Notes: generated by a model from the letters alone, not told the origin. Positions 18,236 to 28,355 are shown, numbered from the stretch's first letter. The stretch is 37,377 nucleotides of DNA from Myxococcales bacterium (GCA_007119175.1 SKQC01000120.1:1-37377), one strand, 5' to 3'. A program made the numbers and translations.

Positions 18236-18907
18236 CTACCCGTCGCCGCTTTCTGAAGACGGCGTGGGATCTTGTGGGCGGGCGGCGATATGCATCAGGT
18301 TAAAAAAGTTGATCGTAAAATGGGCAATCACCGGGGCGAGAATATTTCCCGTATATAAATAGAGAAGTCCGAAGAGAAAACCCAGGACGACGGCCATGAT
18401 GGTCCAGGGTAGAAATTTCTTTCGATCCGGACCGATATGAATCAGCCCGAATATCAGGCTCGCCACGACCAGGCCTATCCAGTCGTTATAAAAGACCAGT
18501 TCACTCAATGCCTGCTGGAGAAATCCTCGAAAAAACACCTCCTCGGCAATTCCACTTGTCAGGGCAAAGATCAGCACCTGTGTCGGCGTCAACCTGCCGA
18601 GGATCTTACGGAATTCGTCGGTGAGCGTGCGGGCCCACTCGGTGGTCTTTTCTAGAATCCGGCTGGCAACAACCGTAGCGATGCCCAGCCCGGCGCCGAG
18701 CACCACATCGAGCCAGCGCGCCGTCTCCCATTGGTCGTGCCACTCGATGAGATTCAGATCGAGCCACACCGATCCCAGCAAGATCGCCAGGGCCAACATC
18801 AGCCCGTAAAATACGACGGCCATCGTCGTATAGGCGCTCGCCGGCGGCGGCGAGGGATGCTGCTCCGACGGCTCGCTCACGTCGACTCCTCGTTGGTATC
18901 GAGCCAC
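18236..18907 (-). CDS. CPBP (CAAX/Abi) family intramembrane metalloprotease
   Basis: EEVFFRGFLQQ and FGLIHIG motifs plus multiple TM segments. Confidence 0.88.
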   Translation of the reverse strand: MARYQRGVDVSEPSEQHPSPPPASAYTTMAVVFYGLMLALAILLGSVWLDLNLIEWHDQWETARWLDVVLGAGLGIATVVASRILEKTTEWARTLTDEFRKILGRLTPTQVLIFALTSGIAEEVFFRGFLQQALSELVFYNDWIGLVVASLIFGLIHIGPDRKKFLPWTIMAVVLGFLFGLLYLYTGNILAPVIAHFTINFFNLMHIAARPQDPTPSSESGDG

Positions 18908-19341
18908 TCGTCGGCCCGCTCCTCCAATTCCGGATGACGAAGCCGGCCGCGAAATCGCACTGTGGCGGCCTTAAATGGATATAACCGCCAGTCGATATGA
19001 AAACGAATCCGGCGCTGGCTACGGAAATACTCCTCCAATTTCTCGGAGAGAAATTCGATCGCTCCCAATACTCGCGCTCGCGAGGTGGTCGCCGACACAA
19101 AGCGTCGGTCCTGGTCCTGGACGATCATCGCCGCTTCTAAATCGAGGCGAAACTCACCGTCCGGTGACTGCAGCGACATCTGAGCGTAGACGAAGTCCTT
19201 TTCGTCCTCCACGGTCAGCGACAGTCGCTCTCCGGGCCGAAAATAAGCGCGAAGGCGGGTTTTTAATCGATCTTCAATCCGTCGAAGCGCCGCCTTTCTG
19301 ACGACGACCTCCGACGAGCTCGGTTTATTTTCGTCCATCAC
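18877..19341 (-). CDS. Conserved-looking hypothetical protein
   Basis: 154-aa ORF between tsaE and the CPBP gene with short overlaps on both sides (4 nt with tsaE). Confidence 0.6.
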   Translation of the reverse strand: MMDENKPSSSEVVVRKAALRRIEDRLKTRLRAYFRPGERLSLTVEDEKDFVYAQMSLQSPDGEFRLDLEAAMIVQDQDRRFVSATTSRARVLGAIEFLSEKLEEYFRSQRRIRFHIDWRLYPFKAATVRFRGRLRHPELEERADEWLDTNEEST

Positions 19342-19985
19342 GATAACTCCCGGTTCGCTGATTGATCCGGTGATGATAATTCGAGGGACTCAATTCGCTG
19401 TGCCCAGTCGTCGTCGGCCCATAATCGCGCCACTCGACGGTTGGCATTGCGCTCTAATTCCACGATTAGCCCCCTCCCCGGCCAGGCTCCGGGAATTCGG
19501 TTGAGCCACTCCACACAACTGATGCCCCGGCCACTTTCCACAGCATCCCAATATCCGATCGATTCCAGATCTGACCACCCCTCGAGGCGATATAGGTCGA
19601 TATGAAAGATGGGCGGCCTCGTCTCGTAGACCTGCATTAATGCATAGGTCGGACTCGTGGCCTGCCATCGATCGCTGTCGTCGATGGCGGCGACCACGCC
19701 CTGCATCATCGTCGTCTTTCCCGCCCCCAGCTCTCCAATAAGCCCGATAAAATCTCCGGGCTTTGCCTGAGAGGACAGCGAGATTCCGAGTTGGCGGGTC
19801 TGGTCCGCGTCGGCCAGCGCGAGCTGAGCCACCGGCGAGTCATGGACCCCCGAGTAGACTTGCGATTTCACACCTATCCCTGATTTGCGGTATTGAGCCG
19901 AAGCTGATTTGACTGAAATGGGGCACCGACGCGAAAAAGGGCGCGAATTAAACTGTGTTCCGCCTACTCCCACCGTAGAAATCAC
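19338..19985 (-). CDS. tsaE: tRNA threonylcarbamoyladenosine biosynthesis protein TsaE
   Basis: GELGAGKTTMMQGVV, SPTYALMQVYETRPPIFHIDLYRLEGWSDLESIGYWD, ISCVEWLNRIP. GTG at 19985 overlaps the upstream stop; an internal GTG at 19871 may be the true start. Confidence 0.92.
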   Translation of the reverse strand: MISTVGVGGTQFNSRPFSRRCPISVKSASAQYRKSGIGVKSQVYSGVHDSPVAQLALADADQTRQLGISLSSQAKPGDFIGLIGELGAGKTTMMQGVVAAIDDSDRWQATSPTYALMQVYETRPPIFHIDLYRLEGWSDLESIGYWDAVESGRGISCVEWLNRIPGAWPGRGLIVELERNANRRVARLWADDDWAQRIESLELSSPDQSANRELS

Positions 19986-21985
19986 TGAACATACAGCGGA
20001 AATTCCACTCCACGTTCATGCACCGCACCGTGTTCGGGAAACCGCATGCCGCGAAATCGATCGATGAGACACTGACCGACCGGCCGGTTCTGATACTGCG
20101 ACTCCTGCAAACCCACTCCTCCGGTGGTACCGGTGGGGCGGATGAAGAATTTGATCGTCACGCCGCGAAACGAGGGATCGCTGTTGATCTCTTTCATTAC
20201 ACAGTCCCGCAACCTCGAAAAGTCGGCCATGATCACCTGGTTGATCTCCTGATCGGTCAGATGATGATCGGTTCCACTATCGTCGCTTAAATCAACGACC
20301 TGCTCTTCCCGTTCTTCTGTGGGACGCTCTCGGGCGGCGCTGCCGGCCGATGACGGTGCTGCTGCCGACTGGGCCTGGGCGACCTGGCGGGCCACTTCCT
20401 CCTCCGTCGCCTCCGGATTGAAGATCCCCTCCATGACGTCCGGATCGACCTCCATGGTCTGAAATTCAGTCGGCGGCGGCGAGAAGTGATAATCCATCGA
20501 CGCAAAGGCGCTCTCCATTGGGATCGGCTCCGGATCCGGCAGATTCAGCCACACCTGAATCATTCCGGCGAGCACGAAAAGTGCGACCACAATTCCTATC
20601 AATAACGCCGCCTTGCCACCTTTTTTGGCTTTACCGACCAGTTCGGCGCGTCGCTCAGCCTCTCGGCGCAATCTCTCTTCGCGCTCCGGAATATAGGCCA
20701 GCACCTTTTCTCGAAAGGCGTCGTGCTCCTGCAGCGGCCGACGTCCCTGGCTGACGCGATCGAGCACCTGAGAGTGCTCGTCGATTTCGTCGGCATATAA
20801 TTGCTCGAGGATCTCCTCCTCGGTAAACGGCCCGTAGTCGAGACCGTCCTTTTGGACCAGATAGCGATCCTCGCTGGTATCCCCTCGCGCCGGAGTCCCG
20901 ATCTCGTCCGGATCGAAAAGATCGAAAAGATCGGCCTCCGCCTCGTCGGGAGCTGCCTGCACAGCGGGTTTTATCGGCAGCGCTCCCGGCGGTGGCGGAC
21001 CGGTCAGTTTCGCCTCTGCATCGCGGGCGATCTCTTCGAATTCGTCGCGAAATTCCATCACCGACGACGGGCGCTGACCCGGATCGGAGCTAATACATCC
21101 ACTGATGAGACTAAATAGCGATGGCGGATAATTGGCCAGCACATCGACCGCCATATCATGGGCTTCTTTGCGATCGCTGGGAAGCCCGGTGGGACTGAGC
21201 AATTCAGCGGCGATCATCCCCAGGCTATACAGATCTGCTTGTTGCGACGCCTGCGACGGGTCCGCGGCCACTTCGGGGGCCACGTAGATACTGTCGACGT
21301 ACGCCCCTTCGCCCCGCTCATACAGATAGCCACTGACCACACGGCCATAGCCGAGGTTGCCGACTCGGACGTCTCCATCGCCGGTGACGTAGATGTTGTA
21401 AGGCGTCAATACAGCGTGGCAGATATTTCGGTCGTGGACGTCGCTCAACGCATCACAGGTATGGGCGAGCACGGTAAACGCATCACGCAAACTCAGCGTG
21501 CGTCCGCTCTCGCGCCGCTCGGACACCAACTGTGAGAGCGTCGCCCCCTCCACATACTCCATGGCAATAAAGATATCGCCGGAATCGCTGCGCCCCATTC
21601 CCACCGCACCGGTCAGGTTCGGGTGATCGATGGAACTTGCTTTACCGATGGCGGAGCGCATCCGCTTGAACTCGTCGTCTCCCGGATAGGTCATCTCCAG
21701 CAGCTTTAAAACCACCGGTTCTTGCGTTTTGCGATCATTGCACAAATAGCTTACGGCGCCACCGGAGCTGCCGAGGTAGCGCTCGACGAAAAAGCGTCCG
21801 CCCACTGAATCACCGGTCTTCAATGCCGTCGTCTCCGGGGCCTGACGACTGTCGCGAACGCCCGGTGCTTGAGGACGCACTGCCGGCTTCGGTGGTGGTC
21901 CGGGAGGGCCCTTTTTACCCTGTGGCTTCGGGGGACCTCCCGGAGGGGGGGCGGTGGCCTGCTTGTCATCTGAAGAATTACTCAT
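19982..21985 (-). CDS. Pseudokinase - GYF_2-like - TM - AgmX/TonB-C-like multidomain protein
   Basis: Kinase-like fold (YLGSSGGAVSYL, VVLKLLEM, MEYVEGATLSQL, APEV, DLYSLGMIAAELLS) but ICHAVLTPYN in place of HRDLKPxN and GNLG in place of DFG; GYF-like DGLDYGPFTEEEILEQL; TM AALLIGIVVALFVLAGMIQVWL; C-terminus DFSRLRDCVMKEINSDPSFRGVTIKFFIRPTGTTGGVGLQESQYQNRPVGQCLIDRFRGMRFP. Confidence 0.85.
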   Translation of the reverse strand: MSNSSDDKQATAPPPGGPPKPQGKKGPPGPPPKPAVRPQAPGVRDSRQAPETTALKTGDSVGGRFFVERYLGSSGGAVSYLCNDRKTQEPVVLKLLEMTYPGDDEFKRMRSAIGKASSIDHPNLTGAVGMGRSDSGDIFIAMEYVEGATLSQLVSERRESGRTLSLRDAFTVLAHTCDALSDVHDRNICHAVLTPYNIYVTGDGDVRVGNLGYGRVVSGYLYERGEGAYVDSIYVAPEVAADPSQASQQADLYSLGMIAAELLSPTGLPSDRKEAHDMAVDVLANYPPSLFSLISGCISSDPGQRPSSVMEFRDEFEEIARDAEAKLTGPPPPGALPIKPAVQAAPDEAEADLFDLFDPDEIGTPARGDTSEDRYLVQKDGLDYGPFTEEEILEQLYADEIDEHSQVLDRVSQGRRPLQEHDAFREKVLAYIPEREERLRREAERRAELVGKAKKGGKAALLIGIVVALFVLAGMIQVWLNLPDPEPIPMESAFASMDYHFSPPPTEFQTMEVDPDVMEGIFNPEATEEEVARQVAQAQSAAAPSSAGSAARERPTEEREEQVVDLSDDSGTDHHLTDQEINQVIMADFSRLRDCVMKEINSDPSFRGVTIKFFIRPTGTTGGVGLQESQYQNRPVGQCLIDRFRGMRFPEHGAVHERGVEFPLYVQ

Positions 21986-22550
21986 CAGTTACATTCTCGT
22001 CGGACACAGATTCGTGCTCGCTGGCTTCACTGTCCACTTCTGGTTCGGGCGACGGCTCATCAATCCCATCATCCACTAAAATCGGGCGACGCTCGTCGAC
22101 GGGGAGGTCGACAAACCAACGCTGCTTCTCAGCTCCCCATCGCATGGGGATTTTCGCATCTCGGTCGTCGCGAAACTCGACGGTCAACTCTACCACGTCT
22201 CCATCCGAGGGGCCTTCGGGCACACTATCATCGGTGCTGATCCTCGAGATGAGCATCGGGCTCTCCAGTCGTGTCACCACGAGCATTCGCGATCGGTCCA
22301 CCGTTAACTCACCGTCGAATAGATCCGCCAGATCATCGTGCGCGGCTTCCAGCTCCCGCCGCGTCGGCGGCCAGACGGCGTCCATCGCCGATGCCCGCTC
22401 ACCGCGACGCAAATCGTCGAGAAACGCCGTCGCCACATCCTCCGGGCCCTCCACGCCATCGTCGCAGCCCATAAGCGCTCCCGACGCAACGGTGATGAGC
22501 AATATGACGAGGGCAATAACCGATTGGGCTTTAAGAGGTAAATGGTCCAT
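21978..22550 (-). CDS. Putative lipoprotein, DUF4878-like
   Basis: MDHLPLKAQSVIALVILLITVASGALMGCDD; ATAFLDDLRRGERASAMDAVWPPTRRELEAAHDDL; acidic C-terminal tail. Confidence 0.7.
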   Translation of the reverse strand: MDHLPLKAQSVIALVILLITVASGALMGCDDGVEGPEDVATAFLDDLRRGERASAMDAVWPPTRRELEAAHDDLADLFDGELTVDRSRMLVVTRLESPMLISRISTDDSVPEGPSDGDVVELTVEFRDDRDAKIPMRWGAEKQRWFVDLPVDERRPILVDDGIDEPSPEPEVDSEASEHESVSDENVTDE

Positions 22551-22633
22551 GGCGATGGTACTCGCGGGGGGCAAAAAGCGTCAAGGCAGCAGCATGTATT
22601 TAACGGCGTTCGCCACCGCAAGCTGCGCTATAT

Positions 22634-24688
22634 TCAGTGGGGCTCTTCGCCAGATTCCGAATCATCATCGGCGAGGGGCTGGCTCGGCTCCCGTCCGACC
22701 TTATTGGGAGCACCTGTCGACTTATCTCGCGAGAAATCGTCGGGGACTCCCAGCGAAAAACCGACGTCCTCTTCGGTTTCTTCCGCCGGATCCGCCCATA
22801 CGTCGGACGAAACGTCGTCGCCTGTATCTACTTCGTCCAATATCTGCAAATCCCAGCTCGACTCCACTGCGGTCGGCTTTTTTTGCGGATCGTCGGTAAT
22901 ATTAGAGACCTCCGAAATCGATGTGCGCCGGGTCGCTTCCTGCTGATCGGCGCCAGTGGCAGCCGTTGCGTTCTGGCCCAGTCGACGCAGTAACTCCAGA
23001 CGCTTTAGGCGCTGGATGACCTGATCGACGGATTCGTCGGTATCGCCGAGTAAGTCCCGTGCGTCCTCGATGCTCTGGCCATCCTCGAAAAACGCCAACA
23101 GGCGCCGTTCACTCTCCGTGAGGGTCTCCGGTGCCAACTGAGAAGCGCGCTCGATATCGATGACCAAGTCGGAGCGCGTCACCGGCCCTGACTGATCGGT
23201 CGCAAGTGTGCCCTTGCGATATAACTCCAGCAATAAAGCGTCCACATTGAGATTCAACCCCTGTGTCGGCCAGGCTTGACCGCCGTCGCGAGGCACATCG
23301 ATAAAGGCAAAGGTGCCGTGTTTGCCCTGGCACATCTTGCCCAGCAGGTATTTTGCCCGCGCGGTTTTTGCTTCCATCAAATCGCTGTCGTCGACGACTC
23401 CGTCGCGGCGAAGCTTCATCTCCAGCGGTTCTCCGCTCAACTCGGTGACAAGCTGGCGATAATGGCGGTGATTATGGTCGTCGAGAGCACCGTTTTTTCT
23501 CAGAAACTCAATGAGCAGACCGGCCGTATTTTCTCCCAGCGAATCGATCCCCTGCAGAGTCGTTCGATCGATGTACAGCACGAAACTATGGCCATCGAGC
23601 CCCACTTCCAGCCGGCCACGCAACCGGCGGTCGCGGATGGTATGCAACAAATCAACGACCGGCATCGACTGCAGACACCCTGAAAATCCGGAGACCGGAG
23701 GGATTCGCTTTAATTCATCGAGGACGCCGTCGAGTCCCTGACGTAACATTGCCGTCAATACTCGTTGCAGACGTTCGGCCCGATCCGTTGGCCGGGCTGT
23801 CAGTCCCAATTGATCCCAGTGCTCAGCGACCAGACTCGCCACCCGATGAGCCCCGGAAAAGTCATTGCTCGCCATATCGCCCAGTGGCGATATAGCCGTC
23901 ACTTCGGCACGCAATGCCGGCGCGCTGCCCGACGATGATTCGATGCGTGAGCGGGACTGCAACTCCGTCGATTCTCGCTCCCGGCCTCCCTCCACCGCCG
24001 TATCCGGCTCGTCGGCCCAGGGGTTTTCCTCGACCAATTCCTCGGCATCATAGCTGCGCCGCCGTCCGCTCCCAGTCAGCTTTCCGCCCGCCTCCTCGGT
24101 ATCGGAGATTTCTTCGACCTCCAGGATCATGCTCCCCGATCCATCGAGATCGATGACGTCGAGCAATTCTTCGGGGCTGACCCGGGCGGTGGGGAGATCG
24201 TTTTGAGTCGGTGGAGCATCGTTATCGAGGTCAGCTCCGTGAGTGGGAACCTCGACGGTCGGCGTGCGGTGGGCGTTGGAGCCCACCTCGATAGGAGGCG
24301 GAATTTCGTCGGCGCCATGCTCGTCGTCGCCCGATGCTCCGAGCAATTCGTGGCACAAATTGATCAGCTGCGAGCCCGAAAACGGGCGGCTCAACCAGGG
24401 GCGGTCAGCAAACGCATCGCGCGATCGCTCCACACCGCTGACCAGCACCGGAAGTTGGCGTCCGTCGCAGTGATGAATCCACTGCTCGGCAGCCTCGATA
24501 CCGCTGTCGACATCGATAATCGCCAGTTGAGCACGTGCAGCCCCGGGAGGCGAACCCCTGAGGAGCTCGACTTCAAAGAAATCCGAGCTCTCCAGGCATT
24601 CGCTCATCACTTGCGCGACCGTGGCGTTTCCCTGAAGAATCGCCACCTTTTTCAACGCGTCCGGGGCCATCGAGCTCGCTCGGTTCAA
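22634..24688 (-). CDS. Degenerate receiver-like plus DUF4388 (PATAN-like) domain protein
   Basis: N-terminal receiver-like KKVAILQGNATVAQVMSECLES...LAIIDVDSG...RPF; central SGFSGCLQSMPVVDLLHTIRDRRLRGRLEVGLDGHSFVLYIDRTTLQGIDS. Confidence 0.7.
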   Translation of the reverse strand: MNRASSMAPDALKKVAILQGNATVAQVMSECLESSDFFEVELLRGSPPGAARAQLAIIDVDSGIEAAEQWIHHCDGRQLPVLVSGVERSRDAFADRPWLSRPFSGSQLINLCHELLGASGDDEHGADEIPPPIEVGSNAHRTPTVEVPTHGADLDNDAPPTQNDLPTARVSPEELLDVIDLDGSGSMILEVEEISDTEEAGGKLTGSGRRRSYDAEELVEENPWADEPDTAVEGGRERESTELQSRSRIESSSGSAPALRAEVTAISPLGDMASNDFSGAHRVASLVAEHWDQLGLTARPTDRAERLQRVLTAMLRQGLDGVLDELKRIPPVSGFSGCLQSMPVVDLLHTIRDRRLRGRLEVGLDGHSFVLYIDRTTLQGIDSLGENTAGLLIEFLRKNGALDDHNHRHYRQLVTELSGEPLEMKLRRDGVVDDSDLMEAKTARAKYLLGKMCQGKHGTFAFIDVPRDGGQAWPTQGLNLNVDALLLELYRKGTLATDQSGPVTRSDLVIDIERASQLAPETLTESERRLLAFFEDGQSIEDARDLLGDTDESVDQVIQRLKRLELLRRLGQNATAATGADQQEATRRTSISEVSNITDDPQKKPTAVESSWDLQILDEVDTGDDVSSDVWADPAEETEEDVGFSLGVPDDFSRDKSTGAPNKVGREPSQPLADDDSESGEEPH

Positions 24689-26442
24689 GTATCTTGATGC
24701 TGCAACCAGGCCTGAAGCATTCGCAGCCGCCGGTGGTCACGCTGATATTCAGAGCCAGAACGGGCCGACTCCGACTCCAAAACGTCCTCGATCGCCGCTG
24801 CGAGCTCGGCACTTGGCACGCGATAGCCGGCAAAGGTCAGAGTCTCCCGCAGATCGAGATCCCGCGTATCGAGTGCCTCGGCAACCACCGGACCGGCCGC
24901 CGCTGCCGGCATTCGACTCAATTCCATGACGGCCTTTGTGGCTTTGTGCTCGTCTTCGGAGCCGATATAGCCACCGAAGCATGCGGCCTGAGCTGCATCG
25001 TCGTCGGCTTCTTCACACTCGTCCATCACATCAAAGGCTCCTGTAAACGATGCCAGCTTCTCATTGAGCTCTTCGTCCTCGATTTCCTCGACGAGCGATT
25101 CGAATTCCTCGCGATCTTCGGCTTCTGCGAGCAGGGTAAACGACTGAGCGGCGATCCACTGCGGGCGCAACTGCTCGGTGAGCGGAACTGGGTTTATATC
25201 GTCGTCTTCTTCGGCAGCGCGCTCCATGGCCTGAAAACGAGCGGCCATGCCGGGAATGATATCGGCACCGGTCATCTCCATCAGGGTCGACCGCGAATCA
25301 CGGTCCCCCAGACGGGCCAGTGCCCGAGCACTGTCCTGAAGCATCTGAAAGCCGGCCGGTCCGTCAATGACCTCCTCCCAGTCGCTAAACGTCTCGCCCT
25401 GAACGGTGGCTTCTAAAATCGGCCGGGCGTCGGAATCGCCGATATCGCCGAGGCCACGCACCATCTCGTTGATCGTTCGCACTTCGGTGGCTCGCCAATG
25501 TCCGAGTCGATCACCGCTCAAATCCGGCGCTTCAACTTCCGATTCCAACTCCTCAACATATAACTCCACCGCCTCTGGTGCCCGTAGCGCTGACAGGTGC
25601 TCGGCGGCCGTATGCTTCGATGTGTTTTGCGGAAAATGCTCGTTGTCACCCGGGCTGTCATAGGTCATCAACAGCCTTTGAATATCTTCGTTCTCTCCTT
25701 GAAATGCCTCGATAAGAAGTGGCGCCATCGACGGTCCGACCTGCTGAATTGCCAGACCACAGGCCTCGGAGGTCGTTCTGCCGTCTTCTCCGGAGAGAAA
25801 CCGTGCAAAGACCAATGCCCGCTTTAGATCCTCGTCCACCGATTCCGGTTGCTCCTGCGCGAGACCGCCTACGAACTCACAGGCTGCTCGGTGGAGATCG
25901 ATGGGATAGTTGTCGACATCGAGCTCGAAGACCTCGAGAGCCTTTTCAATGGCGTCTGGCTCCGGCATATACGATAAGCCACGCAGGATTCCCACCCGCC
26001 GGCTATTGTCGCCGGTCTCGTCGAATACCTCGATCATTCTCGGAATCGCATCGCTGGCACCGATTTCGCCGAGGGTGCGGGCGGCGGCATCGCCGTATCC
26101 GGTGTGGTCTTCGGCGAGCTCCTCGAGATAGGCTTCCTTCGCGCCCGGAAGCCGCCACTCGATGAGCCGACGCATCACGTCTGATCGAAGCCGCTCTTCT
26201 TCGAGGTATACATTGGCCGTGGACTCGGCAATCTCGTCGCGCCGGTCTTCCGGAAAATACCGCAACTGCTCCACCGCCAAACGGCGCTGCGAGGAGTCGC
26301 CCTCCTCCAGCATCTCTGCGACGTAATCCGGGTCCTCCCAATCGGGGCGTTCACACCCCGTGGTGACGAACACCATAGACACGATTCCAACCAGCACCGT
26401 AGCGAGCACGGCGCACCGATTTGCATCCACCGATTCTGTCAT
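24685..26442 (-). CDS. HEAT-repeat lipoprotein
   Basis: ATG at 26442 gives MTESVDANRCAVLATVLVGIVSMVFVTTGCERP lipobox; repeats such as AAARTLGEIGASDAIPRMIEVFDETGDNSRRVGILRGL. Confidence 0.8.
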   Translation of the reverse strand: MTESVDANRCAVLATVLVGIVSMVFVTTGCERPDWEDPDYVAEMLEEGDSSQRRLAVEQLRYFPEDRRDEIAESTANVYLEEERLRSDVMRRLIEWRLPGAKEAYLEELAEDHTGYGDAAARTLGEIGASDAIPRMIEVFDETGDNSRRVGILRGLSYMPEPDAIEKALEVFELDVDNYPIDLHRAACEFVGGLAQEQPESVDEDLKRALVFARFLSGEDGRTTSEACGLAIQQVGPSMAPLLIEAFQGENEDIQRLLMTYDSPGDNEHFPQNTSKHTAAEHLSALRAPEAVELYVEELESEVEAPDLSGDRLGHWRATEVRTINEMVRGLGDIGDSDARPILEATVQGETFSDWEEVIDGPAGFQMLQDSARALARLGDRDSRSTLMEMTGADIIPGMAARFQAMERAAEEDDDINPVPLTEQLRPQWIAAQSFTLLAEAEDREEFESLVEEIEDEELNEKLASFTGAFDVMDECEEADDDAAQAACFGGYIGSEDEHKATKAVMELSRMPAAAAGPVVAEALDTRDLDLRETLTFAGYRVPSAELAAAIEDVLESESARSGSEYQRDHRRLRMLQAWLQHQDT

Positions 26443-26485
26443 GGGTCTCTCCGTATGAACGAAAACTGCGTCCGAGAACTGTTGT

Positions 26486-27028
26486 TCATCCATCTTTGTC
26501 TTGTGAAACCACCCCAATATAGGGCAAATGGCGCGAAAATTCAGCGTCATCCAGACCGTACCCGATGACGAACTTATCGGGAATTTCAAATCCCACATAA
26601 TCGACGGGCACATCGACCCGACGATTGGAGGGTTTATCCAACAAGGTGCATGTCGCCAACGACCTGGGCATTCGCGTCTTTAAATTGTCGAGAAGATATT
26701 TCATCGTCAGTCCCGTATCGATGATATCCTCGACGATCAGCACATGCCTCTCCTTTATCGGCAGCGCCAGATCGGAGGTCATTCGCACGACTCCGCTCGT
26801 TGCTTTACGGCTACCGTAACTTGAAAGGCCGAGAAAATCGATGGAAACATCGACGTCGATATAGCGCACCAGGTCAGCGAGAAACATAAAGGAGCCCTTC
26901 AATACGGCCACGGCATGCAATTCTTCGCCGGCGTAGTCCCTGGAAATCTCCTCCCCCAGCTGCCGGCAGCGCTGATCTAACTGCTCGGCTGAAAGCAATA
27001 CATCCAGTTTTTTTCCTCGCGACTCCAT
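26486..27028 (-). CDS. hpt: Hypoxanthine phosphoribosyltransferase
   Basis: VAVLKGSFMFLADLVR, VLIVEDIIDTGLTMKYL (PRPP motif), CTLLDKPSNRRVDVPVDYVGFEIPDKFVIGYGLD. Confidence 0.95.
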   Translation of the reverse strand: MESRGKKLDVLLSAEQLDQRCRQLGEEISRDYAGEELHAVAVLKGSFMFLADLVRYIDVDVSIDFLGLSSYGSRKATSGVVRMTSDLALPIKERHVLIVEDIIDTGLTMKYLLDNLKTRMPRSLATCTLLDKPSNRRVDVPVDYVGFEIPDKFVIGYGLDDAEFSRHLPYIGVVSQDKDG

Positions 27029-27037
27029 AGAACTTCC

Positions 27038-27634
27038 TTACTGCTGGTGATCGTCGGACGACGGACTCGAAGATGGGTATCCCTCGACGAAACACCGGCG
27101 GCAGCGCGCCTCGTATTGCTCGTCGGTACCCACCAAAACCTGTTGCGGATCTTCGGCGAGGCGATAGCTGCGATGGGCGGGATTGCCACACCGGACACAG
27201 ATCGCCATCAATTTCGTAATATATTCGGCGACACACAACAGGCTCGGCATCGGTCCGAATGGACGCCCTCGATAGTCCTGATCGAGGCCGGCGACAACAA
27301 TCCTTCTGCCCTCACTGGCCAATTCCTCACAGAATTCGACGATTTGATCGTCGAAAAACTGCACTTCGTCGATGCCGATGACCTCCACCTGCGACGACAA
27401 TGCCCCTTTGAGTTGTGCGAGATTCTCGACGGCCACACCGGGCAGCTTTTGTTCGCTGTGGCTGACGACTGCCTCATCGTCATAGCGATCGTCGATCTTC
27501 GGTTTGAAAATCTGCACATTTTGACGGGCATAATACGCCCGGGTCAGCCGCCGGATCAGTTCTTCGGTTTTGCCGGAGAACATGGGGCCGCAGATGACCT
27601 CGAGCCAGCCGACGTCGCGAGGTTGTAATATCAT
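27038..27634 (-). CDS. tdk: Thymidine kinase
   Basis: VICGPMFSGKTEELIRRL, IGIDEVQFFDD, VAGLDQDYRGRPFGPMP, Zn-site CVRCG/CRRC. Confidence 0.95.
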   Translation of the reverse strand: MILQPRDVGWLEVICGPMFSGKTEELIRRLTRAYYARQNVQIFKPKIDDRYDDEAVVSHSEQKLPGVAVENLAQLKGALSSQVEVIGIDEVQFFDDQIVEFCEELASEGRRIVVAGLDQDYRGRPFGPMPSLLCVAEYITKLMAICVRCGNPAHRSYRLAEDPQQVLVGTDEQYEARCRRCFVEGYPSSSPSSDDHQQ

Positions 27635-27732
27635 GGAGGAAATGGGGATTCGTAGGACCGCCGAATATCGGCCATCTCAATTGGCATCGACGCCCCATCA
27701 TTAACGGCCTTTGCGCCCCGGTGCAAGCGCCC

Positions 27733-28353
27733 TCAGAGGTCGAATTCACTCATAAAATAACCGCCGATATCGAAGGCCAACCCCATGGCCCCTTTCACCG
27801 TCACCTTGCGGGCAGCCTCAACCGGCGACAGACGCCCATTGGCCAACTCCTCGAGGATCGACCAGCCCACGGTCAACTCCGCCCGGCGTGCCCGGGGAGG
27901 CTCGTCATAATCGTTGAGGATCACCTCGAATTGCAGTGGCACTCCGCCGTCTGGCAGATCGACGATTTGCACCTGCAAAACACCATCAAAGCGCTCAAAG
28001 CCATCGCGAACCTTGTCTGTGATTTCGAAGCGCCCCTGGTATTTTTCGATCTGCTCATCGGCGGGCTGCGCAAGCAGGCGCGACAACTCCACCGACCGGC
28101 GCCACTTCTTGGCCTCCCCACGGATACTCGCCTGGGGAAAGTCGATCATCGCCCCTCGCTCAACCCGGGCCTCATCGGGGGTGAGCATGATGGTAAATCG
28201 CTCCTGCGTATCGGCGAATTCGAGACTAAAAATAAGCGGCGTCGCCACATATTGGCGAAATTGCTCAATTCGGTCCTCATGCAGGGCGGGCACTCGCTTT
28301 AAGAGTACCTCATCGGGCTCCAGGTCGGGATCGAGCACATCGGTCCAGTCCAT
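27733..28353 (-). CDS. Putative SCP2-like lipid-binding protein
   Basis: ORF 27733..28467 with ATG at 28353 (MDWTDVLDPDLEPDE); C-terminal NGRLSPVEAARKVTVKGAMGLAFDIGG resembles SCP2 signatures. Confidence 0.5.
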   Translation of the reverse strand: MDWTDVLDPDLEPDEVLLKRVPALHEDRIEQFRQYVATPLIFSLEFADTQERFTIMLTPDEARVERGAMIDFPQASIRGEAKKWRRSVELSRLLAQPADEQIEKYQGRFEITDKVRDGFERFDGVLQVQIVDLPDGGVPLQFEVILNDYDEPPRARRAELTVGWSILEELANGRLSPVEAARKVTVKGAMGLAFDIGGYFMSEFDL

Positions 28354-28355
28354 CG

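Noticed and set aside
21823-22899. 358-aa + strand ORF
   Set aside because: Antisense to the lipoprotein 21978-22550 and neighbours; Ser/Arg-rich low-complexity translation, no recognisable domain.
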